A stretch of DNA of 64,000 nt from Clostridia bacterium (GCA_017545535.1 JAFWMS010000032.1:42877-106876), one strand, 5' to 3'. Shown: positions 7,928 through 17,311, numbered from the stretch's first letter. The notes: generated by a model not told the origin, from the letters alone. Numbers and translations: made by a program.

Positions 7928-10363
7928 TTACTTCGTCCCCGTCAGCTCCCGAGCCATACGATAGAGGCGGGACGCGTTGATGAGGAGCTGCTCCCGGGTG
8001 AGCGCCCCGGACCGCAAGCCCTTCAGGATATCGTCATAGTCCCTTTTGCCGCCAGGCATGAACAGATCGCCGCCCGCCGCCGCCACCAGACGCTGCTTCA
8101 CGGCGGGATATCTGTTTTCCTTGCTGTCCATGAAGGCAAGGACCCAGTCCGTCATAACGATGCCCTCAAAACCGAACTCCCGGCGAAGGACCTCCTCGAT
8201 CAGGTCCCACCGCTGGGCGGTGTGAACGCCGTTGATCAGGTTGTAGGATGTCATGAGGGCCTTGGGCTGGCTCTCCCGGACGGCGATGCCGAAGCCCTTC
8301 AGATAGATCTCCCGAAGCGCCCGCTCGGAGGCGCGGCTGTTGCTGCCGTAGCGGTTGTATTCCTGGTTGTTGGCGGCAAAGTGCTTGAGGGTAGCCCCCC
8401 GGCCGGGATGGGCCTGGACGCCCTGGGTCAGGGCGGCGGCCATCTTCCCGCTGATGAGGGGGTCCTCGGAAAAATACTCGAAGTTGCGGCCGCAGCGGAT
8501 GGATCGGTGGATGTTCAGCGCCGGAGCCAGCCACAGATGGACCCCGAACCGCTCCATCTCGTCCCCCACGATATCGCCGCACTGGCGAGCGAAGGCCACG
8601 TCCCAGCTTTGGGCGATGGCCGTACCGATGGGGATGGCGGTGCAGTACTGCTCCTCCACCTTCGCTCCCTTGGGGGGTTTCTTCTCCCCCGCCACCAGCT
8701 GAGCAAAGAATTTCACCACCGGGCCCATGAGCTCCGTAACGCTCTCCGGCATGGTGCTTTGGCCCACGGCGTGGGCGCTGCCCTTCCCGTCCCGATAAAA
8801 GCGCCGGGACAGGCGCAGCCCCGCCGGCCCGTCCGCCATGACCAGGGGCGGGATGCCCGCAGCCTCCAGCCGGGACGTGGTCTCTCCCGCGGCCCCGGCC
8901 ACGTGGCAGCTGGCCTCGCCGATGACGCTGAGAGCGCCCAATCCCGAGGCAAAGGCCCCCACGTTGGCAAACGTCAGCTGCTCGTCGGAAAGGGCGCGCA
9001 GGGAATCCTCTATCCCATACGTCTTCTCTTCCGGCACTATCTTGGTTTCGACGCTGTCCGCCGAAACCGTCAGCTCAGGCAAATCGGCAGGCAAGACCTC
9101 CGCCGGTCTCGGCTCAGGCCGCCAATCCTGAACCCCTGGCTCCCCAAAGCAGGGATGGGCCTGGAGGGTGACGATCTCCTGATCGAGGCGCAGCACGGCC
9201 ACGGGCTGGGTGCTGTCGCTGCTGTTTCCCAGCCGGAGCACATACTTCCCCGCTGTCAGCACATAGGCGGAGCGGACCGAATCATAGGCGGCGCAGTCGG
9301 CAAGGTCGAATGTGGCCTCCACCGTTTCCGTTTCCCCGGGCCGAAGGAGCTTCGTCTTTACAAAGGCAGCCAGCTCTTGGCGAGGCCGGTCGATCTTCTC
9401 CTCGGGGGCGCTTACGTAGAGCTGAACCACCTCCCGCCCGGGCCGGTCGCCCACGTTCCGAACCGGGATTCTGCAGGTGACTCTGCCGCCATGGAGGGTG
9501 GTATCCACCGACCCCAACACGAAGGCAGTATAGGAAAGGCCGAAGCCGAAGGGAAACAGAGGTTTTTTATCCACCGCCTCAAAGTAGCGGTACCCCACGT
9601 AGACCCCCTCCCGGTACTCCGTGTCATCGTGATCGCCAAAGGTGCCCATTGCGGGATAGTCCGTCCACCGGGCCCAGGTGGTGGTGAGCTTGCCGGAGGG
9701 GTTCGCTTTGCCCAGCAAGATGTCCGCCAGGGCCGCCCCCGTCTCCACCCCCAGCTGGGAGAGGAGGAGTATATTCTTCACTTCCATGACGGGACCCAGA
9801 TCCACTGGTCCGCCCACATTCAGCACCAGCATGAACCGGTCGAACCGCTCGTTCAGGGCCAGGATGTCCCGCGTCTCCGCCTCCGTCAGCAGGATGTCCC
9901 CGGGCACCGGGTCCCTGTCGCTCCCCTCGCCGGAGTTCCGGGATAGGACGTAGATGGCTGCCTCCCCTCCCCCGTCCAAGGGCAGATCGTACTCCGGCTC
10001 CGGCATGGTCTTGCCCATGCCGTAGTTGAACACACTTTCGTGGTGGGCACGCGCCTCCGCCCTGATCCGCTTTAAAAACGTTTTTTTCGCTTGGGCGTAG
10101 GCTGTATCATACCCATCCAGCCACGCCCCGGTGGCCAGAGTGAACCCAGCTTCGGCGAGCCCCTGCTCCACGGTCACGAAGAACCGGGAGTTCACCTCCC
10201 CGGAGCCGGTACCCCCCTTGACGGTCCGCCGCACGCCGCTGCCGTAGGCCGCCAGCTGACACGGCGCCGAAAGAGGAAATGCCCCGTCGCTCTTGAGCAG
10301 CACCGCGCAGTCACTGAGGTGCGCCCGCAACATGTCCAAATGTGCCCGTTCGTAGGTTTCCAT
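7928..10363 (-). CDS. beta-glucosidase, GH3 family, circularly permuted domain order
   Basis: GH3 enzymes release terminal beta-linked glucose or related sugars with retention. In this 811-residue protein the usual order is reversed. The alpha/beta sandwich domain is first (about residues 60-265, with 'LLGKANPSGKLTTTW'), followed by a fibronectin-III-like domain (about 270-380, starting after 'PFGFGLSYTAF'), and the (beta/alpha)8 barrel is last (about 470-811). The barrel carries 'GRNFEYFSEDP', 'LKHFAANNQE' and the nucleophile aspartate in 'VMTDW' at about residue 739. Such permuted enzymes are known from Ruminococcus albus and Butyrivibrio. There is no signal peptide, so it acts on imported oligosaccharides in the cytoplasm. 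The start at 10363 follows GAAGGGA. It is 27 bp after the flavodoxin gene. Confidence 0.93.
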   Translation of the reverse strand: METYERAHLDMLRAHLSDCAVLLKSDGAFPLSAPCQLAAYGSGVRRTVKGGTGSGEVNSRFFVTVEQGLAEAGFTLATGAWLDGYDTAYAQAKKTFLKRIRAEARAHHESVFNYGMGKTMPEPEYDLPLDGGGEAAIYVLSRNSGEGSDRDPVPGDILLTEAETRDILALNERFDRFMLVLNVGGPVDLGPVMEVKNILLLSQLGVETGAALADILLGKANPSGKLTTTWARWTDYPAMGTFGDHDDTEYREGVYVGYRYFEAVDKKPLFPFGFGLSYTAFVLGSVDTTLHGGRVTCRIPVRNVGDRPGREVVQLYVSAPEEKIDRPRQELAAFVKTKLLRPGETETVEATFDLADCAAYDSVRSAYVLTAGKYVLRLGNSSDSTQPVAVLRLDQEIVTLQAHPCFGEPGVQDWRPEPRPAEVLPADLPELTVSADSVETKIVPEEKTYGIEDSLRALSDEQLTFANVGAFASGLGALSVIGEASCHVAGAAGETTSRLEAAGIPPLVMADGPAGLRLSRRFYRDGKGSAHAVGQSTMPESVTELMGPVVKFFAQLVAGEKKPPKGAKVEEQYCTAIPIGTAIAQSWDVAFARQCGDIVGDEMERFGVHLWLAPALNIHRSIRCGRNFEYFSEDPLISGKMAAALTQGVQAHPGRGATLKHFAANNQEYNRYGSNSRASERALREIYLKGFGIAVRESQPKALMTSYNLINGVHTAQRWDLIEEVLRREFGFEGIVMTDWVLAFMDSKENRYPAVKQRLVAAAGGDLFMPGGKRDYDDILKGLRSGALTREQLLINASRLYRMARELTGTK

Positions 10364-10390
10364 GGCGTTTTCCCTTCGATATGAAAAGTT

Positions 10391-10843
10391 TTATTTGCAA
10401 ATGGGCTCCAGTTCTTCCGCCCCATGAACGACTTGTGCCGAAACGATCTGCCCGTTGTTCAGGTATGGCTGGAGCTTTTCGACCGTGCGGCCGATGCCGC
10501 TGCCTCCGGAGGTGGCGAAAACGACCACCCGCTTCCCGGCCCAGTCGTACCCTTTGCAGAAGGTGTTGATCACGTTGGGCGCGCCGTAGTACCAGATGGG
10601 AAACCCCAGGTACACGAGATCATAGCTCTCCCACTCCGGCACCGTACCCGCCACGGGCACGTCCTTTTTACCGATCTTCTCCCGGTTGCAGCGAGCCAGG
10701 GGGTTCGTCCATTTGATGTCCGCCGCCGAATAGGGCTCCACCGGCCGGATCTCGAAGATATCCGCCCCCAGCTTTTTTGCCAGCTCCTTTGCCACCGCCG
10801 CCGTGGTCCCCTCCGCGCTGAAATAGGCCACCAAGGTCTTCAT
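10391..10843 (-). CDS. flavodoxin
   Basis: This is a small cytoplasmic FMN electron carrier. The protein starts 'KTLVAYFSAEGTTAAVA', the flavodoxin phosphate-binding loop, and contains 'GFPIWYYGAPNVI', typical of the flavodoxin_4 group, which often acts with quinone or aryl substrates. The start is placed at the ATG at 10843, giving 150 residues, because AGGAGG lies 9 nt upstream; an ATG 6 bp earlier is only 3 nt from that site. It lies 51 bp after the metallopeptidase gene and probably shares its transcript. Confidence 0.88.
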   Translation of the reverse strand: MKTLVAYFSAEGTTAAVAKELAKKLGADIFEIRPVEPYSAADIKWTNPLARCNREKIGKKDVPVAGTVPEWESYDLVYLGFPIWYYGAPNVINTFCKGYDWAGKRVVVFATSGGSGIGRTVEKLQPYLNNGQIVSAQVVHGAEELEPICK

Positions 10844-10894
10844 ACACATTTTCCTCCTGTTCGTCGTTCTGATCGAAAGATTAAAGAAACGTTT

Positions 10895-11305
10895 TTATGA
10901 TCCCTTCTCTGCCGAAGGACCGTCTTGGACCCCATGTTGGGAAAGATACGCCTGCTTGTCCCGCTCGTCCGCCGCCTCCAGGGAGGAAGCGTCGTGGATC
11001 CCACCCAGGGATTCGAGATGATGCCGGATCTCATGGCGCAGCACGCCCCGAAGGATCCTCCGGGCTTCCGCCACGTCCGCCTGGGGATAGACCCTGTCGA
11101 AGGAGCCCTTGAACATGGTGATCTGCCGGACCCTGGAAAATATCTGATACTTCCCCAGGGTGTACAGATCGTTCCCCTGGGCATAGTCGGGGATCGCCAC
11201 CGATTCGGACACGATCACACCGCCGGAGAGCTCCCGAAAGAACTCGTCCGGCAGCTCATCCATCAGCTCCGATACTATGGCTCCGTATTCCTCGATGGTG
11301 ATCAT
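10895..11305 (-). CDS. small metallopeptidase-family protein (zincin_1 type)
   Basis: The 136-residue protein opens with 'MITIEEYGAIVSELMDELP', the typical start of the zincin_1 (formerly DUF1025) family, and has the zinc-binding HExxH motif 'HEIRHHLESLGGIHD' near residue 90. Members are predicted zinc peptidases without a firmly assigned substrate. There is no signal peptide. It is the first of three closely spaced minus-strand genes ending in the GH3 enzyme. No convincing promoter was identified upstream; a weak TATAAA lies in the gap after the pyr terminator. Confidence 0.85.
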   Translation of the reverse strand: MITIEEYGAIVSELMDELPDEFFRELSGGVIVSESVAIPDYAQGNDLYTLGKYQIFSRVRQITMFKGSFDRVYPQADVAEARRILRGVLRHEIRHHLESLGGIHDASSLEAADERDKQAYLSQHGVQDGPSAEKGS

Positions 11306-11392
11306 AATCCGTCCTCAGCCCATCCTTTTTTTATATTGTATTAGCTTTGCCCGCAAAAGAAAAGCCTCATGCTGCGGCGTCCGGATGGATGT

Positions 11393-11425
11393 CATAAAAA
11401 AGCGGCTGGAAAAACCAGCCGCTTT
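11393..11425 (-). terminator. intrinsic terminator of the pyr operon
   Basis: An 11-bp stem (AAAGCGGCTGG with CCAGCCGCTTT) with a 5-nt loop is followed by TTTTTTA on the minus strand, about 30 bp after pyrI. It is a canonical terminator. Confidence 0.92.
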
Positions 11426-11452
11426 GCATTAAGAGATGTATCGGAGAGAGGG

Positions 11453-11881
11453 TCACTCCACGGTCTTGGGCGCTTCGTGCTCGCAATAGATGCAGCGATA
11501 GATCTTCTTCTCCCGATCAGCCAGCCGAAATTCATGGACCAGCTCCTGCTCCACGGAGGTGATGCAGCGGGGATTCTTGCAGCGGATGATGCCCTTGACC
11601 CGCTCCGGCAGGCTCAGGTGGGACCGCTTGGCCAGCTTGCCGTCCTGGATGATGTTCACGGTGATGCCCGGGTCGATATAGCCCAGCACGTCGAAATCCA
11701 GATCGATGACCTGGCCCACCTTGATGATGTCCTTCTTGCCCTTCTTCACGCTGTCCGCGTTCTTGATCATGGCCACGGTGCAGTCCAGCTTGTCCAGCCC
11801 CAAGACCTTATAGATCTCCATGCCCCGGCCCGCCGTGATGTGGTCCAGCACGATGCCGTCTTTGATCTGACCGATAATCAT
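11453..11881 (-). CDS. pyrI: aspartate carbamoyltransferase regulatory subunit
   Basis: PyrI holds the aspartate transcarbamylase complex together and binds CTP/ATP for allosteric control. The 142-residue protein has the N-terminal nucleotide-binding domain ('[15 protein letters not shown]') and the C-terminal zinc domain with CKNPRC (about 102-107) and CIYC (about 131-134), the four zinc ligands. The ATG at 11881 overlaps the pyrB stop by 4 bp and follows GGAGGTGAACGT. It is the last gene of the operon. Its presence indicates a PyrBI holoenzyme with feedback regulation. Confidence 0.97.
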   Translation of the reverse strand: MIIGQIKDGIVLDHITAGRGMEIYKVLGLDKLDCTVAMIKNADSVKKGKKDIIKVGQVIDLDFDVLGYIDPGITVNIIQDGKLAKRSHLSLPERVKGIIRCKNPRCITSVEQELVHEFRLADREKKIYRCIYCEHEAPKTVE

Positions 11882-12795
11882 ACGTTCACCTCCAACAGTT
11901 TCAGGATCAGCGCCATGCGCATGTATTTGCCGTTGAGCACCTGCTTGAAGTAGCAGGCCCGAGGGTCGTCGTCCACGGCCACGGAGATCTCATTCACCCG
12001 AGGCAGCGGATGGAGGATGGACAGGCTGGCCTTGGCGGTGCGCAGCTTGTCGGGGGTCAGGATATAGGTGTCCTTCAGGCGCATGTAGTCGGCCTCGTTG
12101 AAGAAGCGCTCCCGCTGCACCCGGGTCATGTAGAGGATGTCCAGCTGGGGCATGGCTTCCTCTAAGCTGGCGATCTCCTCATAGGGGATGCCATTCTTTT
12201 CCAGCACATCGGTGATGATGTAGCGGGGTACCTTCAGCTCCTCCGGGGAGATGAGCACGAACTTTACGTTTTTATACCGGGACATGGCCGAGATGAGGGA
12301 ATGGACCGTGCGGCCGAACTTCAAATCCCCGCAGACGCCCACGGTCAGATTATCGAAGGTCCCCTTCTCCCGGTAGATGGTGAGCAGGTCGGCCAGAGTC
12401 TGGGTGGGATGATTGTGGCCTCCGTCCCCTGCGTTCACCACCGGGACCCCCGCCGTGCGGGTGGCCACCAGGGGCGCGCCCTCCTTGGGGTGGCGCATGG
12501 CGATGATGTCCGCGTAGCAGCCCACGGTGCGGACCGTGTCCGCCACGCTCTCACCCTTGGCGGCGGAGCTGCTCTGGGCCTCGGAGAAGCCGATCACGTT
12601 GCCGCCCAGCTCATACATGGCGGCCTCAAAGCTGAGCCGGGTCCGGGTGGAAGGCTCGAAGAAGAGGGTGGCCAGCTTCTTGCCGCGGCATGCTTCCGCA
12701 TACTTTTTCGGGTTGGCGATGATGTCCAGCGCCGTGTCGATGAGCACCTGCAGCTCGTCCGTGCTCATCTGCATGATGTCGATGAGATTCTTCAT
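11878..12795 (-). CDS. pyrB: aspartate carbamoyltransferase catalytic subunit
   Basis: PyrB joins carbamoyl phosphate and aspartate, the second step of pyrimidine synthesis. The 305-residue protein has the carbamoyl-phosphate motif '[13 protein letters not shown]' near residue 50, '[15 protein letters not shown]' near 130 and the aspartate-binding 'HPLPRVNEI' near 267. The start is ATG at 12795, preceded by AGGAGGAAAGAA. A longer reading to 12816 is rejected because it would start inside the pyrE stop region before the ribosome site. The gene overlaps pyrE by 4 bp (ATGA) and pyrI by 4 bp. Confidence 0.97.
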   Translation of the reverse strand: MKNLIDIMQMSTDELQVLIDTALDIIANPKKYAEACRGKKLATLFFEPSTRTRLSFEAAMYELGGNVIGFSEAQSSSAAKGESVADTVRTVGCYADIIAMRHPKEGAPLVATRTAGVPVVNAGDGGHNHPTQTLADLLTIYREKGTFDNLTVGVCGDLKFGRTVHSLISAMSRYKNVKFVLISPEELKVPRYIITDVLEKNGIPYEEIASLEEAMPQLDILYMTRVQRERFFNEADYMRLKDTYILTPDKLRTAKASLSILHPLPRVNEISVAVDDDPRACYFKQVLNGKYMRMALILKLLEVNV

Positions 12796-13433
12796 TTCTT
12801 TCCTCCTGTTATCCAAGTTTCATCCGAAGGGTCGTTCCGAAAGGCGATCAGTCGGTCCACATCCGTCTGCTGGATGTAGCCCTCCTGAGCCGCCACCCGG
12901 GTGATTACGTCAAAGTTGGTCAGGGAATGGTTCTCTACCTGGGCGGCGGCCAGCCTGTCCAGGCCCTTCTGCATGCCGTAGGTGAAGATGCTTACCACGC
13001 CCAGCACCTGGGCGCCCGCCTCCCGCAGAGCCTCCACCACCTCGATGACGCTGCCGCCGGTGGAGATCAGATCCTCCACCACCACCACCTTTTGGCCCGG
13101 TTCCAGCTTGCCTTCGATCCGGTTTTGCCGGCCATGGTCCTTGTTGCCGCTGCGCACATAGCCCATGGGCAGGCCCAGGATGTGGCCGGTGATGGCGGCG
13201 TGGGCGATGCCGGCGGTGGAGGTGCCCATGAGTACCTCGACCTGGGGGTAATGGGTGCGGATGAGCTCCGCCAGGCCGTTCTCCACATCGTTCCGAACGG
13301 CGGGGGCCGTCAGGGTCAGCCGGTTGTCACAGTACACCGGGCTCTTGATGCCGCTGGCCCATGTGAAGGGGTCCTCGGGCCGGAGGAACACCGCCCCGAT
13401 GGACAGCAAATCTTTTGCGATCTTTTCCTGCAT
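12792..13433 (-). CDS. pyrE: orotate phosphoribosyltransferase
   Basis: PyrE adds PRPP to orotate to make OMP. The 213-residue protein has the '[16 protein letters not shown]' orotate-binding segment near residue 23 and the PRPP motif '[13 protein letters not shown]' near residue 116. Lysine and histidine residues in '[13 protein letters not shown]' match the catalytic flexible loop. The gene is 16 bp after pyrF and overlaps pyrB by 4 bp. Confidence 0.97.
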   Translation of the reverse strand: MQEKIAKDLLSIGAVFLRPEDPFTWASGIKSPVYCDNRLTLTAPAVRNDVENGLAELIRTHYPQVEVLMGTSTAGIAHAAITGHILGLPMGYVRSGNKDHGRQNRIEGKLEPGQKVVVVEDLISTGGSVIEVVEALREAGAQVLGVVSIFTYGMQKGLDRLAAAQVENHSLTNFDVITRVAAQEGYIQQTDVDRLIAFRNDPSDETWITGGKK

Positions 13434-13449
13434 GGATTACCTCCTTTTT

Positions 13450-14148
13450 TCAATCTAAAAACTCTGCCATGCACCGGCGATAGGCCGCCACGGGGTCCGC
13501 TGCGCCGGTGATGGGCCGCCCTACCACGATATAGTCGGAGCCCAGGGCCTTGGCCCGCTCCGGGGTGGTGACCCGCTGCTGATCCCCGGTCGCTCCATCG
13601 GCAAAGCGGATGCCCGGCGTCACCGTCAGAAAGCCGCCGCCGCAGACTTCATGGACCTTCCCCGCCTCCAGGGGCGAGCACACCACGCCGTCCAGCCCCG
13701 CCGCCTTGGCGTTGGCGGCGTAGGTCATGACCACCTCCTCCAGGGGGCGACGGATGAGCAGCTCCTCCTCCATGCGCCGCTGATCGATGGAGGTGAGCTG
13801 GGTCACGGCGATGAGCAGAGGCCGGGTGCCGTCTGGCCGGGTAAGCCCCTCCAGGGCGGCGCTCATCATGTCGAGACCCCCCGCGGCGTGGAGATTGCAG
13901 ATGTCCACGTCCAGCCGGGAGAGGACCGCCATGGCCTTCTTCACCGTATTGGGGATATCGTGGAGCTTTAGATCGAGAAAGATCCTATGCCCCCGTCCCT
14001 TGATGGCCCGCACGATGGCGGGGCCCTCGGCGTAGAAGAGCTCCATGCCGATCTTCACGAAGGGCTTCTCCCCGGTGAATCGATCTAAAAATCCATAGGT
14101 CTGCTCCGCCGTGGCAAAGTCACAGGCGACGATCACATCTTTTCCCAT
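13450..14148 (-). CDS. pyrF: orotidine 5'-phosphate decarboxylase
   Basis: PyrF decarboxylates OMP to UMP. The 232-residue protein has 'VACDFATAEQ' at the first barrel strand, 'FVKIGMELFY', and the catalytic Lys-Asp array 'IFLDLKLHDIPNTV' near residue 56, plus the C-terminal phosphate site 'SDYIVVGRPIT'. The ATG at 14148 follows AGGAGGAGCAACCGA and overlaps the end of pyrD by 16 bp. This is the group 1 (bacterial, about 230-residue) form. Confidence 0.97.
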   Translation of the reverse strand: MGKDVIVACDFATAEQTYGFLDRFTGEKPFVKIGMELFYAEGPAIVRAIKGRGHRIFLDLKLHDIPNTVKKAMAVLSRLDVDICNLHAAGGLDMMSAALEGLTRPDGTRPLLIAVTQLTSIDQRRMEEELLIRRPLEEVVMTYAANAKAAGLDGVVCSPLEAGKVHEVCGGGFLTVTPGIRFADGATGDQQRVTTPERAKALGSDYIVVGRPITGAADPVAAYRRCMAEFLD

Positions 14149-15059
14149 TCGGTTGCTCCTCCTATGATATCCTTCAAATTTTCTATGCCCAGCCGGTCCA
14201 TGACCCCGGGCAGATCCGCGATGATCCGCCGGCAGGCGAAGGGGTCCACCAGATTGGCTGCCCCCACCTCCACCGCCGTGGCCCCGGCCAGCATCATTTC
14301 GATCACGTCCTCGGCCGAGCTGACGCCCCCCAGACCCACCACGGGAACGGACACGGCCCGAGCCACCTGGTAGACCATCCGCAGGGCCACCGGGAATATG
14401 GCCGGTCCCGAAAGGCCGCCCGTGGTGTTTTTAAGCAGGGGACGCCGCTTCTTCAGGTCGATCCGCATGCCCATGAGAGTGTTGATGAGGCTGATGCCGT
14501 CGGCCCCAGCCTCCTCGCAGGCACGGGCCATGGCCACGATGTCCGTCACGTTGGGGGAGAGCTTCATGATCACCGGCTTTTTCGTCACCGCCTTCACGGC
14601 TCGGGTCACCGCCGCCGCCATGGCGGGGTCGGTGCCGAAGCTCATGCCGCCGCCGTGCACGTTGGGACAGCTGATGTTCACCTCCAGCCAGCCCACCTGG
14701 GGCTGTTCATCCAGAAGTTGGCACACAGTCGCATACTCCTCCAGGGAAAAGCCGCTCACGTTGGCCATCATGGGCTTGTGGAAGCAGGGAGCCAACCGAG
14801 GCAGCTCCTCCCGGATCACCGATTCCACCCCCGGGTTCTGCAGCCCCACCGCGTTGAGCATCCCCGCGCTCGTCTCGGCGATCCGGGGCGTTTCGTTGCC
14901 GAACCGGGGCAAAAGGGTGGTCCCCTTGCAGGAGAAGGTGCCTAAAATATTGATGTCGTACAGCTCGGCAAACTCATAGCCGTAGCCGAAGGTGCCCGAA
15001 GCGGGAATGACCGGATTGTCGATCTCTATCCCGCAGAGCGCAACGTTCAGTCTGCCCAT
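14133..15059 (-). CDS. pyrD: dihydroorotate dehydrogenase B, catalytic subunit
   Basis: PyrDB oxidises dihydroorotate to orotate and passes electrons through PyrK to NAD+. The 308-residue protein shows the FMN-binding start 'NPVIPASGTFGYGYE', the catalytic cysteine of class 1 enzymes in 'NISCPNVHGGG' near residue 130, and 'VPVVGLGGVSSAEDVIEM' for phosphate binding. Having pyrK next door identifies it as the class 1B NAD-dependent enzyme. Its start at 15059 follows AGGAGGAGATCCT and overlaps pyrK by 13 bp. Confidence 0.97.
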   Translation of the reverse strand: MGRLNVALCGIEIDNPVIPASGTFGYGYEFAELYDINILGTFSCKGTTLLPRFGNETPRIAETSAGMLNAVGLQNPGVESVIREELPRLAPCFHKPMMANVSGFSLEEYATVCQLLDEQPQVGWLEVNISCPNVHGGGMSFGTDPAMAAAVTRAVKAVTKKPVIMKLSPNVTDIVAMARACEEAGADGISLINTLMGMRIDLKKRRPLLKNTTGGLSGPAIFPVALRMVYQVARAVSVPVVGLGGVSSAEDVIEMMLAGATAVEVGAANLVDPFACRRIIADLPGVMDRLGIENLKDIIGGATEWEKM

Positions 15060-15784
15060 AGGATCTCCTCCTTTCGCAGGACCGGTCCCTCCCGGCAGAT
15101 ACGCTTGCTGCCGGTGATCGTACGGCAGGAGCAGCCCATGCAGGCGCCGAAGCCGCAGCCCATCCGCTCCTCAAAGCTCAGCTGACCGGATCCCTTTGCG
15201 GCCCGGTACACCGCCTTGAGCATGGGCTCGGGGCCGCAGGCGTAGTAGTAGGTATAGTCCAGGTCCATCATAGCGTCTGTCACGAAGCCCTTCACCCCCC
15301 GGGAGCCGTCTGCCGTTGTTAGGATCACCCGAACACCCAGGGCCGAAAACTCTTCCGCATAAAAAACCTCCGCCGCCCGGTTGAAGCCCAGCACCGCCGT
15401 CACCGTTCGGCCGTCGGCCACAAGCTCCCTGGCCAGCCAATAGAGGGGCGGCACACCCACGCCGCCGCCGATGAGCAGCGGCCGCTGCTCCGCAGGGGAA
15501 AGGTCGTATCCGTTCCCGAGCCCCGTCAATAGATCCAGACGCGCCCCCAAAAGCAGCTCGCTCATCTGCCGGGTCCCGTCGCCCACCACCTTATAGATGA
15601 GGGTGAGCTGGTCCCCATTCAAGTCGCACACGGAGATGGGCCGGCGCAAAAATCTGCCCTCCAGCCGAACGTTCACGAACTGCCCCGGCCGGGCAACGGC
15701 CGAAACGTCCCCCCGCAGCTTCATCCGGAACACCCCGTCCGTCAGGGGCCTGTTTTCCGTTACGGTGAAGAATCCCTGTCGCAT
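15047..15784 (-). CDS. pyrK: dihydroorotate dehydrogenase B, electron transfer subunit
   Basis: PyrK carries FAD and a [2Fe-2S] cluster and links PyrD to NAD+. The 245-residue protein has the flavin-binding 'RRPISVCDLNGD' near residue 50, an NAD-binding 'LIGGGVGVPPLYWLA' near 105, and the C-terminal cluster 'CGFGACMGCSC' (about 210-220) with a fourth Cys in 'KRICREGPV'. The ATG at 15784 is preceded by GGGAGG. It lies 6 bp after pyrC. Confidence 0.96.
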   Translation of the reverse strand: MRQGFFTVTENRPLTDGVFRMKLRGDVSAVARPGQFVNVRLEGRFLRRPISVCDLNGDQLTLIYKVVGDGTRQMSELLLGARLDLLTGLGNGYDLSPAEQRPLLIGGGVGVPPLYWLARELVADGRTVTAVLGFNRAAEVFYAEEFSALGVRVILTTADGSRGVKGFVTDAMMDLDYTYYYACGPEPMLKAVYRAAKGSGQLSFEERMGCGFGACMGCSCRTITGSKRICREGPVLRKEEILWAD

Positions 15785-15790
15785 GGCTTT

Positions 15791-17059
15791 TTATACCTCC
15801 CAATGGGGGTCCCGATAGGCGATCCGCCCGTCTGCCACGGTCATGAGGCACCGACCCTGCACCTTCCATCCGGCAAAGGGGGTGCTGCGGCCCATGGACA
15901 AAAACGTATCCGGGTCTATGGCATAGCTTTCGTTCAGGTCGAACAGGGTGAAGTTGGCGGGCTGTCCCTCCACCATGGCGTCCTTCAGACCGAATCGCTT
16001 CCGGGGGGCGTCGCTCAGCAGCTCCACCAGTCGACGAAGCGTCAGCTCCCCGGTCTTCACCAGGTAGGTATAGAGCAGGGGGAACGCCGTTTCCAACCCC
16101 ACCACCCCCATGAGGCTCCCCTCCAGGCCGCGGCTCTTCTCCGCCGCCGTATGGGGGGCGTGGTCGGTGGCGATCACGTCGATGGTCCCGTCCCGGAGCC
16201 CCTCCAGCAAAGCCTGCCGATCCTCCTCTCCGCGGATGGGCGGGTTCATCTTGAAGCGGCCTTCCTCTTGCAGCATGCTGTCGTTCAAAAGCAGGTAGTG
16301 GGGCGCGGTCTCACAGCTTACGTCCAGCCCCTCCGCCTTGGCCCGGCGGATCAGAGCTACGCTTTCCTTGGTGGATATGTGGCACACATGATAGCCGCAG
16401 CCCGTTTCCCGCACCAAATCCAGGTCCCGGGCGATCTGCCCCCACTCGGATTCGGAGCAAATGCCCCTGTGCCCATGGGCGGCGGCGTAAGCACCGTCGT
16501 GGATATAGCCGCCTTTTAATAGCCGGTTGTCCTCGCAGTGGGCCACGATCAGCTTCCCAAGGGCCTTCGCCCTCCGCATGGCGGCGCCCATCATCTCGTC
16601 CCGCTGCACCCCGTGGCCGTCGTCGGAAAAGGCAACCACATAGGGAGCCATGGCCTCCATGTCCGCCAGGGCCTCCCCCTTCTCCCCCACGGTGATGGCG
16701 CCGTAGGGCATCACCTCAACGACGGCATCCCGGCGGATGATATCCAGCTCCGCCTGCAGATGGGGCAGATCGTCGGGGCAGGGGTCCAGATTGGGCATGG
16801 GGCACACGGCGGTATACCCGCCCCGGGCCGCGGCCCGGCAGCCGCTGGCTATGGTTTCCTTATACGAAAAACCCGGCTCGCGGAAGTGCACGTGCACATC
16901 TGCGAAACCGGGAAATATGGTATATCGGTCACCGGCGATCTCCTCCGTCAGGGGACGATCGACGGGGCCGCCACAAAGGATACGATCACAAACGGCAACG
17001 GTCTCTTTCCGGATCTCTCCGTTTCGATATACGTTGGCATTGGTGAATTGATACCGCAT
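15791..17059 (-). CDS. pyrC: dihydroorotase
   Basis: PyrC cyclises carbamoyl aspartate to dihydroorotate. The 422-residue protein has the zinc-binding 'FADVHVHFREPG' near residue 50, a carbamylation-type lysine region and 'CHISTKESV', and 'ATDHAPHT' with the catalytic aspartate near residue 300. It is the type I (long) dihydroorotase of Gram-positive bacteria. The start is placed at the ATG at 17059, which follows AAAGGAGCC; upstream in-frame codons run into the leader terminator and are not used. It is the first gene of pyrCKDFEBI; carA, carB and pyrR are not in the window. Confidence 0.96.
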   Translation of the reverse strand: MRYQFTNANVYRNGEIRKETVAVCDRILCGGPVDRPLTEEIAGDRYTIFPGFADVHVHFREPGFSYKETIASGCRAAARGGYTAVCPMPNLDPCPDDLPHLQAELDIIRRDAVVEVMPYGAITVGEKGEALADMEAMAPYVVAFSDDGHGVQRDEMMGAAMRRAKALGKLIVAHCEDNRLLKGGYIHDGAYAAAHGHRGICSESEWGQIARDLDLVRETGCGYHVCHISTKESVALIRRAKAEGLDVSCETAPHYLLLNDSMLQEEGRFKMNPPIRGEEDRQALLEGLRDGTIDVIATDHAPHTAAEKSRGLEGSLMGVVGLETAFPLLYTYLVKTGELTLRRLVELLSDAPRKRFGLKDAMVEGQPANFTLFDLNESYAIDPDTFLSMGRSTPFAGWKVQGRCLMTVADGRIAYRDPHWEV

Positions 17060-17075
17060 ACAGGCTCCTTTCCAT

Positions 17076-17170
17076 AAAGAAAAAGTTGCTCTCCGCCAAG
17101 GAGCGCAACAATAAGCGACGGGCCAGGCCCGTATTCGTTTTCTCGTCGTCCTTAGCGGCCTCACAGAGCC
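17076..17170 (-). promoter_or_regulatory. pyr operon leader: PyrR-like binding loop and attenuator terminator
   Basis: Between promoter and pyrC the transcript contains, in order, a segment GGCUCUGUGAGGCC (17157-17170) that shares the UGNGAGGC core with the PyrR-binding loop of Bacillus pyr attenuators, a GC-rich hairpin (ACGGG...CCCGT, about 17117-17132), and a 10-bp terminator stem with one mismatch (GTTGCGCTCC with GGAGAGCAAC, 17085-17109) followed by TTTTTCTTT. The terminator is direct observation. PyrR/UMP control is inference from the loop and the operon content, since pyrR is not here. Confidence 0.75.
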
Positions 17171-17190
17171 GACCTTAAAGCACCGTAAGC

Positions 17191-17220
17191 AGTATACTTT
17201 GAAACCAGCCGATCTGTCAA
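17191..17220 (-). promoter_or_regulatory. sigma-A promoter of the pyr operon
   Basis: TTGACA (17215-17220) and TATACT (17191-17196) are spaced by 18 bp on the minus strand, giving a leader of about 125 nt before pyrC. Confidence 0.8.
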
Positions 17221-17311
17221 GGGCAGATTGACCGCCGACGCGAGATTCTTTTTGGAAGAAGAGGACGGGCGTTCATAGACAGTCCCGTGACCGCTGGGCT
17301 TTGTAGCCAAA

